Assembly: GCA_001305055.1 (NCBI GenBank)
Contig: BBZX01000008.1
Span: 74,701 to 138,700, forward strand
DNA: 64,000 nt
Direction: 5' to 3'
From: Clostridia bacterium UC5.1-1C12
GTDB taxonomy: Bacteria > Bacillota_I > Bacilli_A > Erysipelotrichales > Erysipelotrichaceae
Positions 25,775-36,025 of this stretch are shown here, in pieces. The position numbers and the translations under genes were made by a program. The notes under the pieces were generated by a model. That model saw nothing but the letters and a program-made list of their open reading frames with translations, made no database searches and was not told where the DNA came from. The stretch's first letter is position 1. The number at the start of each line of letters is the position of its first letter.

Positions 25775-27163
25775 ATGAAAAATGAAGCAAATCTAGGCAG
25801 CGAGAGTGTAGGAAAGCTGCTGTTTAAGCTGTCTTTGCCAGCTATTGTCGCGCAGCTGATCAATGTTATGTATAATATGGTAGACCGGATGTATATCGGT
25901 CACATTCCCAATGTAGGTGCCAGCGCATTGACAGGAGTGGGGGTAACGATGCCGGTTATCATGGCTATCTCGGCTTTTGCGGCTTTAGTCAGTATGGGCG
26001 GTGCGCCGCGCTCATCAATTATGATGGGTAAAAATGATAAGGAACACGCAGAACAGATTCTTGGCAACTGCACGATTCTGCTCTTTGTCTTAGCATTAAT
26101 TTTGACCATTGTGTTTATGCTGTATGGAAAATCAATTCTTATGCTGTTTGGCGCCAGTGATACGACCATCGGCTATGCTTGGGATTATATGCGCATTTAC
26201 ACATTAGGTACTTTGTTTGTACAGATTTCTTTGGGCTTAAACGCATTTATCACATCGCAGGGTTATGCGAAAACAAGTATGATGACAGTATTGATCGGTG
26301 CTTGCTGCAACATTATTTTAGATCCGATTTTCATCTTTGTTTTTGATATGGGCGTTGCCGGTGCCGCATGGGCGACCATTCTCTCACAGGCAATTTCTTC
26401 AATCTGGGTATTAAAATTTCTGTTCTCAGAAAAGAGCTTTCTGCGGATCAAGCCTAAGTATTTTAAATTATCTGCACGCGTTGTACTGCCATGTCTTGCC
26501 CTCGGTTTATCACCATTTATCATGCAGTTTACGGAAAGTGTTATATCCGTCTGCTTTAATACGTCTTTATTAAAATATGGCGGTGACATTGCCGTCGGTG
26601 CGATGACAATCTTAACGAGTGTCATGCAATTTTCAATGCTGCCGCTGCAAGGTTTGACCCAGGGTGCGCAGCCGATTATCAGCTTTAACTATGGGGCTGG
26701 TAATGCGGATCGTGTGAAAAAGGCATTTAAACTTTTGCTGATCAGCTGTCTTGTTTATTCTACGGCGCTATGGGCAATCGCGATTTTCTTACCGCAGGTA
26801 TTCATCGGCATCTTTACCAATGATGCGCAGTTGATGGTATTCAGTGAAAAAGCGATGCGGGTTTATATGGCGGTATCGTTAATGTTTGGTGCACAGATTG
26901 CCTGCCAGCAGACATTTATTGCCTTAGGCAATGCCAAGGCTTCTATCTTTTTGGCACTGCTTCGTAAGGTGCTGCTGCTGATTCCATTGATTTTTGTGCT
27001 GCCGATGTTTATGAGCGATCAGACAATGGCTGTCTTTATGGCTGAACCAATCGCTGATTTCATCGCTGTTTCCGTCACCGTTACAATGTTTACGATTTCC
27101 TTTAAAAAGCTGATCAATAAAATGAATCAGCCAATAAAGGAACAGCTTGATCCGGCCTGTTAA
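25775..27163 (+). CDS. MATE-family efflux protein (NorM/MepA type)
   Basis: This intact 462-residue protein has twelve helices in two lobes. It shows GKLLFKLSLPAIVAQLINVM and MVDRMYIGHIPNVGASALTG in the N-lobe and MLPLQGLTQGAQPIISFNYG in the C-lobe, typical of MepA-type drug exporters. Start ATG 25775 follows GGTTGATAGAGG. It has a strong promoter with operator-like sequence shared with the DUF2871 gene, so both may answer the same regulator, which is not in the window. Confidence 0.9.
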   Translation: MKNEANLGSESVGKLLFKLSLPAIVAQLINVMYNMVDRMYIGHIPNVGASALTGVGVTMPVIMAISAFAALVSMGGAPRSSIMMGKNDKEHAEQILGNCTILLFVLALILTIVFMLYGKSILMLFGASDTTIGYAWDYMRIYTLGTLFVQISLGLNAFITSQGYAKTSMMTVLIGACCNIILDPIFIFVFDMGVAGAAWATILSQAISSIWVLKFLFSEKSFLRIKPKYFKLSARVVLPCLALGLSPFIMQFTESVISVCFNTSLLKYGGDIAVGAMTILTSVMQFSMLPLQGLTQGAQPIISFNYGAGNADRVKKAFKLLLISCLVYSTALWAIAIFLPQVFIGIFTNDAQLMVFSEKAMRVYMAVSLMFGAQIACQQTFIALGNAKASIFLALLRKVLLLIPLIFVLPMFMSDQTMAVFMAEPIADFIAVSVTVTMFTISFKKLINKMNQPIKEQLDPAC

Positions 27164-27170
27164 TAAATGA

Positions 27171-27198
27171 GCATTGACCCCATCGTCAATGCTTTTTT
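27171..27198 (+). terminator. Intrinsic terminator
   Basis: GCATTGAC-CCCATC-GTCAATGC followed by TTTTTT, after the MATE gene. Confidence 0.85.
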
Positions 27199-27244
27199 GA
27201 GTTTTATGATAAATCTGTTATAATTAGAAAAAAGAGGGATTGAA

Positions 27245-28276
27245 GTGGCTACTATAAAGGATATTTCGCGTGAATTGAATCTGGGGGTTTCAACCGTGTC
27301 AATGGCATTGAATGGGAATCCCCGTATTTCTAAGGCAACCAGAGAATTAGTGCTGAAAAAAGCTAAAGAATTAAAATATGTGAAGAATACAGCGGCGGTT
27401 GATTTGCAGAAGGGTAAAACCAATTTGATTTTATTGGTTGTTAATGATCCGGCACGTACTTTCTTTGCGGAAACAATTAATCGGATTCAGCGGGAGGTTG
27501 CCCGTCACGGTTATGATTTTTTGATTGCAACAACCTTTGAAGGACATGATGAGACAGCGAAGCGATACATCAAGGAGCGCCGCGCTGATGCGGTGATTGT
27601 TTATACATCGACAATCTCGGAGGCGTTTATTCTTGAAAATGCTTCTGAGTCATTTCCAATCTTTATTTTAGGACGGGAAATCTGCGGGGAGCATGTATAC
27701 AGCTTTCAAAAGCCCAATAATGTGCAGTCTGAGGGTGTTAACTATTTGATTGAAAAGGGTCATCAGCACATTGCTTTTGTGAAAGGCTCCCCTTATTCAT
27801 TAGGAACTCAGCGCAAATTTAAAGGCTATTTGGCCGGTTTGCGCGATCATGGTCTGCCGATTGATGAACAGCTGATTTTTGATGCGAATGGCAGTGACCG
27901 CATGGATGGTTATCGGATTACTGAAAAGATCATTCCGCATATCAGAGAGCTGGATGCTGTCATATACAGCAATGATGAAATTGCGATTGGCGGCATGGAA
28001 TGTCTGAAAAAACATCAAATCAACATCCCTGAGGATGTTTCAATCCTTGGCAGCAACAATACACCTTTGGCTGAATATGTATCACCCAAGCTGACCTCGG
28101 TAGGTTCAAATTACTCCAGTGATATCTTTCCGATGCTTATAGATACATTGGTTGCACTGATTGAAGGCAAGGAAGTTCAGAAGCAGATCCAAGCTCTTTC
28201 TGAAATGCCGGTGAATATGCAAATTGCGGAGCGGGAAACTGTTCAAGACAGACTCGAAAACAAGGCTGATTCTTAA
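27245..28276 (+). CDS. LacI-family repressor of the sulfatase/PTS locus
   Basis: The 343-residue protein starts at GTG 27245. The N-terminal LacI helix-turn-helix reads TIKDISRELNLGVSTVSMAL and NGNPRISKATRELVLKKAKE. It is followed by a periplasmic-binding-protein-like effector domain (FILGREI, IEKGHQHIAFVKGS, AVIYSNDEIAIGGMECL, EDVSILGSNNTPLAEYVSP). Its promoter is TTGAGT-16-TATAAT (27197-27224). Two LacI-type palindromes follow, flanking the promoter of the next gene, so it most likely represses the sulfatase-PTS-GH1 operon until the imported sugar or its phosphate binds. Confidence 0.9.
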   Translation: MATIKDISRELNLGVSTVSMALNGNPRISKATRELVLKKAKELKYVKNTAAVDLQKGKTNLILLVVNDPARTFFAETINRIQREVARHGYDFLIATTFEGHDETAKRYIKERRADAVIVYTSTISEAFILENASESFPIFILGREICGEHVYSFQKPNNVQSEGVNYLIEKGHQHIAFVKGSPYSLGTQRKFKGYLAGLRDHGLPIDEQLIFDANGSDRMDGYRITEKIIPHIRELDAVIYSNDEIAIGGMECLKKHQINIPEDVSILGSNNTPLAEYVSPKLTSVGSNYSSDIFPMLIDTLVALIEGKEVQKQIQALSEMPVNMQIAERETVQDRLENKADS

Positions 28277-28286
28277 TCAGCTTTTT
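28265..28286 (+). terminator. Intrinsic terminator overlapping the lacI-type stop
   Basis: GCTGATT-CTT-AATCAGC followed by TTTTTA. The stop codon lies in the loop. Confidence 0.75.
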
Positions 28287-28303
28287 ATTTGGTCAATTAT
28301 TTA

Positions 28304-28372
28304 TTGAAACGTTTCAAATTGATTGTTGACAACGCTTACATTTGTGTTATTATAATATTGTGAAACGTTTCA
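28304..28372 (+). promoter_or_regulatory. Operon promoter with two LacI operators and a cre-like site
   Basis: TTGAAACGTTTCAA (28304-28317) and TGAAACGTTTCA (28361-28372) are perfect palindromes with the central CG of LacI sites, 56 bases centre to centre. Between them lie TTGACA (28326-28331) and TATAAT (28351-28356, 19-base spacer). TGACAACGCTTACA (28327-28340), a CcpA cre with one mismatch, overlaps the -35. Dual repression by the local LacI protein and CcpA is inferred. Confidence 0.75.
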
Positions 28373-28394
28373 ACTAATCGAGAGGGGGTATTGA

Positions 28395-29854
28395 ATGAAA
28401 GCAGTACTTGTCATGTTTGATACATTATCCAGGCGTTATTTGTCTACCTATGGCAATGACTGGGTTTTGACACCTAATTTTAAAAGACTTGAAGAGCATT
28501 GTGTGGTTTTTGATCAATTTTATTGCGGTTCACTGCCATGCATGCCGGCCCGCCGTGAGCTGCATACCGGACGATACAATTTTCTGCATCGCGGCTGGGG
28601 TCCGATTGAACCCTTTGACGTATCTTCAATTGAATTAATGAAGGCAAAGGGAATCTATACGCATATCGTCACTGATCATTCACATTATTGGGAAGATGGC
28701 GGCGCTACTTATCTGACTCGATACAGTTCCTGGGAGGGCTTTAGGGGCAGGAAGGGGATCGCTGGATGCCGGTATTAAATAAGGATGAATTAAAGATTCC
28801 AAAGCTTGCGGCTGCATCGAAAGTATCAGATTCACTTTATCACAACTATGCGAATCGCCTTCAGCAAAGCAAAGAGGCTGAAATGTCCAGTGTGAAAACC
28901 ATGGAGGCAGGCCTATCATTTTTAGATCAATTTCATGATCAGGATCATTGGTTTTTGCAGATTGAAAGCTTTGATCCGCATGAGCCATTTGTCGTACCGC
29001 AGCGTTTTCTTGATCAAGTGAAGGATACGTATAAAGGTGATTACTTTGATTGGCCGGCTTATAAGCAGGTCAGCGAGACTGAAGCGGAATGCGAGCATCT
29101 CGTGAAACGATATGCCGCGTTAATTGCTATGTGTGATGAATATTTAGGCAAGGTGCTTGATGCTTTTGACCGTTATGATCTCTGGCAGGATACGATGCTG
29201 ATAGTCAATACCGATCATGGCTTCTTGATGGGTGAGCATAACTGGTGGGGGAAAAACGTTCAGCCTCAGTATTTAGAAATCGCCCATCTGCCATTTTATC
29301 TGCATGTGCCGAAGCTTGCGCCTAAACGGTCGGACTTATTGGCGCAGACGATCGATATCGCGCCTACGCTGTTAGATTATTTTGGCTGTGAAATCCCAGC
29401 GAGTATGCAGGGAAAATCGTTGATTAATGCCTTATCTTCGCATTGTGAAATCCGCGAAGCCGGTTTATATGGAACCTATGGCGGTCATGTCAATGTGATA
29501 ACTAAAGATACGCTGTATATGCGTGCCGGCAATGAAGCGAACCAGCCGTTGTATATGTATACGCTGATGCCGACCAGTATGCGCGGATTTCTGCCGAAGC
29601 AATGTTTATCACACGCTGAATTGTATAAGGGATTTAAGTTTTTAAATGATCTGCCGGTGCTGAAGCTGCCGGGCGGTACTTTTGTGAATTCTTATGTTTA
29701 TGGAAATCTGCTTTTTGATATTAAAAATGATTATAATCAATGTCATCCAATTAAAAACGAAGAGCTGGAACAGCATATGATTGCACTGCTTAAAAAAGGA
29801 CTGGCAGAATCAGAAGCTGATGAAGCTCAATATATCCGTCTAGGATTAAAGTAA
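28395..29854 (+). CDS. Cytoplasmic Cys-type sulfatase 1 (one frameshift)
   Basis: This alkaline-phosphatase-fold sulfatase is about 486 residues after correction. It has a metal Asp in MFDTLSRR, a formylglycine motif CMPARRELHTGR (Cys49, C-x-P-A-R), FDPHEPF, and the metal pair in NTDHGFLMGEHNWWGK. No signal peptide precedes the fold, so it should act in the cytoplasm. The frame breaks near 28751 (GGGG for GGGGG). The active Cys must be oxidised to formylglycine by an anaerobic maturase that is not in this window. It is the first gene after the operators. It presumably removes sulfate from the PTS-imported sugar. Confidence 0.87.
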
Positions 29855-29866
29855 AGGGAGAAATAT

Positions 29867-31105
29867 ATGAGTGACTTTCTAAATAATAAGGTTATACCTG
29901 CAGTTACAAAATTTGCACAGTTTAAGTTTGTCAGAGCGATGCAGGCAGCCGTAACAGCTGGTTTAGGCGCTACTGTTGTCGGTTCTATTTTCATGATTAT
30001 GATGAATCCGCCGTTTCCTGCCGATGTCAGTAATGTCTTCATCGATGCTTGGCGGGCTTGGTCAGCGGCCAATGCTTCATGGCTTGGTTTAGGGTATCAG
30101 GTAACCCTTGAATTAGTCGGCTTATATGCGCTGATCGGTATGGCCGTCGTTGTTTCCAATATGAATGATGTCAGACCGACCAACATGGTGGTGATCAGCT
30201 GCGCATCTTTTCTGATTCTTTCTGCTAATTTAGTTGAAGGCAATTTAGCCATTGGCTTTCTTGGCGCAAAGGGATTGGTTACGGCGCTGTTGGTAGGCTA
30301 TTTTGTTGTGGAATTGAGCTGCTGGCTGATGAAGCATGGTTTTAAAATCAATCTTCCGGAAGCGGTGCCGCCTTTTGTCGCAGAGCCATTAAACGCGCTG
30401 ATCGTAAATATTGTGGTCATTGCAGCCGTGGTTGCGGTGCGGTTAATTGTAGGGGCACTCAGCGGCGGTGCTTTATTGCCGGCGGTCATTAACTCACTGT
30501 TTGCACCGTTGTTTGTTGCCAGTGATTCCTTAGTGGCAGTTGTATTATACTCGGTTATCGTGCGGCTGCTTTGGTTCTTCGGTCTGCATGGCGGCAATAT
30601 TGCCGGTGCGGTTATGACGCCGATTTTATCTGTAACCCTAATTGAAAACGCGACGGCTTTTGTGAATAATGAAACGATGCCGTATATCTTCACAACAATG
30701 TTTGTGCAGACATGGACGGTCATGGGTGTTTTAGCAATCGTTATCGCAATGATGATCGTCTGCAAATCAAAACAGCTGAAAGCTATTTCTAAAGTAGCCA
30801 TTGCACCGGCATTATTTAATATTGGTGAGCCGATCACGTTCGGTCTGCCAATTGTTATGAATTTTAAAATTTTAGTACCTTATCTGCTTTGTTTTGCCTT
30901 AGATGCAGCTGTCCCTTATCTGGCAACTTCAGCGGGTTTAATCAATCGTTCTTTCGTGAATATCCCATATACAGTACCGGCTGTTTTCAAAGCCTTCTTA
31001 AGTACGATGGATATCCGGGCTGTCATTCTATATATCGTATTATTAGTCGTTAATGTGTTGATTTTTATTCCATGGCTTAAAAATATGATCATGAACTGCT
31101 GGTGA
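29867..31105 (+). CDS. PTS EIIC, lactose/cellobiose family
   Basis: This intact 412-residue membrane protein has about ten helices. It shows LWFFGLHGGNIAGAVMTPIL and APALFNIGEPITFGLPIVMN, the conserved lactose-family EIIC substrate motifs (GLHG, NIGEP). With the separate EIIB (33846) and EIIA (34150) it forms a complete permease that imports and phosphorylates a disaccharide. It lies between the two sulfatases, which implies a sulfated substrate. The specificity cannot be read. It starts 12 bases after sulfatase 1. Confidence 0.9.
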   Translation: MSDFLNNKVIPAVTKFAQFKFVRAMQAAVTAGLGATVVGSIFMIMMNPPFPADVSNVFIDAWRAWSAANASWLGLGYQVTLELVGLYALIGMAVVVSNMNDVRPTNMVVISCASFLILSANLVEGNLAIGFLGAKGLVTALLVGYFVVELSCWLMKHGFKINLPEAVPPFVAEPLNALIVNIVVIAAVVAVRLIVGALSGGALLPAVINSLFAPLFVASDSLVAVVLYSVIVRLLWFFGLHGGNIAGAVMTPILSVTLIENATAFVNNETMPYIFTTMFVQTWTVMGVLAIVIAMMIVCKSKQLKAISKVAIAPALFNIGEPITFGLPIVMNFKILVPYLLCFALDAAVPYLATSAGLINRSFVNIPYTVPAVFKAFLSTMDIRAVILYIVLLVVNVLIFIPWLKNMIMNCW

Positions 31106-31152
31106 ATGAGGAGCAGTCCGCATAAATTAAAAATCTGATAAGGAGGATGCTT

Positions 31153-31611
31153 ATGAGCTGGATGATACTCTTGATACTAAAAGGCGCAATAATCTATTTG
31201 TTGTTTCATTTTATCCGCAATCTGTCACACAACCGCAAGAAGGAGCCGACACTGCGTTTCAGTGCTGATTTTATCAGCATGATTGAGCTTGGCAGCGCAG
31301 GAGCGATTACGGCAGCGTGCTTGCTTTCTTCACTAAAGGCAGGCAGTATCTTTATTATCCTGATTGCTTTGCTTGATACAATTGTGCTTTATTTTGAAAG
31401 TAAACGGGTAATTCTGATTGGTGAGCAGGCGATTCAAATCAGAGACGAATTGGTGCCGATAGCCGATATCGTCCGTGTTGAAACCAGTTTGTGGACTTTG
31501 CATGTGCATACGGTAAATAAGACTTTCAAGGTAATGAATCCGCTTGTGACTTCCTGGCAGTTTCAGGAATGTGTTTATAATAAATTAAAGCCGGTACGGG
31601 GGAAATGCTGA
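31153..31611 (+). CDS. Small membrane protein of the sulfatase/PTS operon
   Basis: The 152-residue protein starts at ATG 31153 after AAGGAGG. It has an N-terminal helix, then two closely spaced helices (GAITAACLLSSLKAGSIFII, LIALLDTIVLYF) and a cytoplasmic C-terminal part (VILIGEQAIQIRDELVPIAD). That part resembles short PH-like or DUF5673-type domains. I do not recognise the family. The stop shares a base with the ATG of sulfatase 2 (TGATG), so it is part of the operon. It could help the transporter or be a bystander. Confidence 0.6.
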   Translation: MSWMILLILKGAIIYLLFHFIRNLSHNRKKEPTLRFSADFISMIELGSAGAITAACLLSSLKAGSIFIILIALLDTIVLYFESKRVILIGEQAIQIRDELVPIADIVRVETSLWTLHVHTVNKTFKVMNPLVTSWQFQECVYNKLKPVRGKC

Positions 31612-33036
31612 TGAAAAATATTGTGATGATTTATTGCGATGAGCTGCGCTGTGATGCATTAAGCTGTTATGGCAATCCTTATGGCATTAAGACGGAAAAC
31701 ATTGATGAATTGGCAGCCCATGGCGTCATGTTTGATGAATGCTACTGCGCCTCTCCGGTCTGTGTGCCTTCCCGTTATTCAACATTAACCAGCTTGCCGC
31801 CAACGCAAACAGGTGTTTATCATAATGAGGCGGCAATGCCTTCCTTTAAACTGGATCATGAGTCCATCACATTTCCTCAGGTTTTAAAGGACGGAGGCTA
31901 TTGCACAGCCAGTTTTGGCAAGACACATATCCCCGCGGTGCAGACACCTATTTTTGATGTGAATGATGAAATGGGCGGTGAAATGAATCTGGGAATCAAT
32001 ATTAAGGAAGAAGCAAGTCAGATTATGAAGCTTCCGGGTCAGTTTCAGTCTGTCTTAGCGGCTGATTATCCGGCTGATAAAAAATTTGGCCGGAGCAGGT
32101 TACTGATCACGGTATCGAGTGGATGCTTAACCAGCGTCAGCCTTTCTTTGTCCGTTTCAGTTATCTGCAGCCGCATACACCCATTGTGGTGCCTGAAAAG
32201 TATGTGGAACGATTAGAAGGCATCGATTTTGATGATTCACTGACGGTTTATTCAACCAGCGAATTTGAAAAGCGTTTTGGTGAGATCTGCGATATAAAAC
32301 AGATGAGTGCCGCTGATGTCAAACGGATGCGCAAGTATTACTATGCGATGGTACTGTGGATTGATGAACAGGTCGGCCGAATTATGCAGGCGTTAAAGGA
32401 TCATCATCTAATGGATGATACGATTTTTGTATTTACCGCAGATCATGGTGCTAACCGTGGTGAAAACGGTGCCTTGGCGAAGCAGACATTTCAGCCTTCC
32501 TGTCATCGGATTCCGTTGCTGATCAGCAATAATAATTGCAAAGAACGCCGTCATGATATATGCAGTAATCTTGATCTGGGTCCTACCCTTTTGGCGATGA
32601 ATGGTATTGCGGTTCCTAAGTCTTTTATGGGAGTCAATCTCTTTGAAAAGACACAGGAAGAAGTTTATTCAATTATCGGTTACGGCAAACGATCCAGCAA
32701 AGCATTTCCAAATAAAAATCAGGGGACATGGGCAGTGAACCATGGCTGGCCGCAGCGTGTCTGCATCCGTACCTCCCGTTATCGGCTGGACATGAACAGT
32801 ATGATAGATGGTGAATGGGTCAGTGAAGCGGATGAGGATATCTGTTTCATTGATCGCCTTAAAGATCCTACGGAACAGGTCAACCGAGTCAATGATCCTG
32901 AATATCAGCCAATCATTTGTGAATTAACGGAAAACTGAGAGTATACAGCCGTTCACAGAAACTGGTTGATGATGCCATGGTTGAAATGAATCTGGAGAAA
33001 ATAAAAGCTTATAAACAAGCGGGGCAGACACTATGA
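31611..33036 (+). CDS. Cytoplasmic Cys-type sulfatase 2 (two frameshifts)
   Basis: This second sulfatase is about 475 residues after correction. It has metal Asp in MIYCDELRCDAL, formylglycine motif CVPSRYSTLTS (Cys51, the classical C-x-P-S-R), FGKTH, LQPHTPIVVPEKY and TADHGANRGENG. It has no signal peptide. Frame breaks are near 32090 (CC for CCC) and 32934 (AAAA for AAAAA). The corrected end reads LRVYSRSQKLVDDAMVEM and continues to a TGA overlapping the esterase ATG. The two sulfatases differ in active-site motif, so they probably remove sulfate from different positions. Confidence 0.87.
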
Positions 33037-33849
33037 CAACGATGAATGTTCAAAGTGAGCTGGGCATGATGACAATGGAAATGCTTAAACCTGATGACGG
33101 GTCTGCGGGTGATTTACGGACTTGTATTATCTTTTTCTTCGGCGGTGGTTTTGTAAAGCGTAACCTGAAGCATTTTTCAGCGGCAAGCTGAATATTTCAG
33201 AAGCCTGGGTGTAATTTGTATCCTTGCCGATTATCATTTGGCATCCGAAGGTGATGGCTTGTCTGCCTGTTTTGCCGATGCGCAGGCAGTGATGAATGAG
33301 GTGTATGAGAAGGCTGAGCAATTAGGCATTGACCGGCATAAAATCGTTGTCTGCGGCGGTTCAGCCGGCGGTACGTTAGCGTGCTGGTGTTCATTGAATT
33401 CATCCATCCTGTGCTCAGGTATTGTTTAATCCGGTCTTATTTTTTGGTGAGAAAAACATCAAGAAGATTACTCCTAAAAAATCATGGTTCAGATCAACGA
33501 AGAAACGGCTGAGTTAAATAAGATTCAAACTTATAATCAGGCATGGGGTGAAGAATTCAAGCTATATCCGCAGCATTTCTCAGCGTATCATAAGCTGGAT
33601 CATGCCGCTATTCCACCAACGCTGATTCTGCAGGGCAGTAATGATCCCATCGCTTACTTTGGTGTGATTCTGTTTCATCAGAAAGCGTTGGAATTAGGCA
33701 ATGATTGTCATTTAGTGCTGTATCAGGGTGAAGGACATGGCTTTTTCAATTATGACAAAATCGATCATAAGTTCTGTTACGAGGATACATTGAAACAGAT
33801 GGAAGTATTTTTAAGAGAAAGAAACTTAATTCAGAGGACAATAAAATGA
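33033..33849 (+). CDS. Esterase/deacylase, alpha/beta-hydrolase fold (several frame breaks)
   Basis: Fragments in three frames join into a hormone-sensitive-lipase/acetyl-esterase-type enzyme. It has the oxyanion region FFFGGGFVKRNLKHF, the nucleophile elbow VVCGGSAGGTLA, an acid in QGSNDPIAYFG and the His in GEGHGFFNY. Breaks lie near 33165-33172 (T run), about 33420 and about 33478 (six A). The start ATG 33033 overlaps the sulfatase 2 stop, and the end overlaps EIIB by four bases, so it is within the operon. It probably removes acetyl or other ester groups from the sugar. No signal peptide is present. Confidence 0.75.
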
Positions 33850-34148
33850 GAAAAATCGTATTATTATGCGCGGCCGGTATGAGTACCAGCATGCTGGTGA
33901 CAAAAATGAAAAAATATGCCGAAAGTGAAGGGTATGACTGTGAGATCGGTGCTCATGCCGTATCGGAAGCAAAGCTTTACGGCGCCGAGGCTGACATTGT
34001 TTTACTGGGGCCGCAGGTTCGTTTTAATCTGGCGAAGGTAAAGGAACAGTGTCCTAACTGTCCGGTGGAAGCTATTGATATGGCTGCTTATGGCGCGATG
34101 GACGGTGCTAAGGTGATTCGTCGGGTCAAAGAAGTGCTGGGTGATTGA
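33846..34148 (+). CDS. PTS EIIB, lactose/cellobiose family
   Basis: This intact 100-residue protein begins MRKIVLLCAAGMSTSMLV with the phospho-acceptor Cys8, and has LLGPQVRFNL and a C-terminal helix typical of EIIB-Chb/Lac. It receives phosphate from EIIA and passes it to the sugar bound by EIIC (29867). Translation is coupled to the esterase by an ATGA overlap. The EIIA gene follows directly. Confidence 0.92.
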   Translation: MRKIVLLCAAGMSTSMLVTKMKKYAESEGYDCEIGAHAVSEAKLYGAEADIVLLGPQVRFNLAKVKEQCPNCPVEAIDMAAYGAMDGAKVIRRVKEVLGD

Positions 34149-34149
34149 A

Positions 34150-35881
<1,732 letters not shown>

Positions 35882-35885
35882 AATG

Positions 35886-35914
35886 AAAAGCGTTGATTTA
35901 CATCACGCTTTTTT
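35886..35914 (+). terminator. Intrinsic terminator of the sulfatase/PTS operon
   Basis: AAAAGCGT (35886-35893) pairs with ACGCTTTT (35905-35912) and is followed by a T run. Confidence 0.8.
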
Positions 35915-36025
35915 CATTATGAAGCAACAGCATTACTTGTGCTTTTTAGATAAATCTTTTGAAATTCTTAACATTTTCAAGCTATAAAATGGTCTATAAT
36001 AAAAATAGAAAGCGCAGGGATTTGA

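Noticed and set aside
30298..30837. Long minus-strand reading frame inside the EIIC gene
   Set aside because: It is the antisense shadow of a well-supported membrane protein, has no ribosome site and gives a low-complexity Thr/Ile-rich product.
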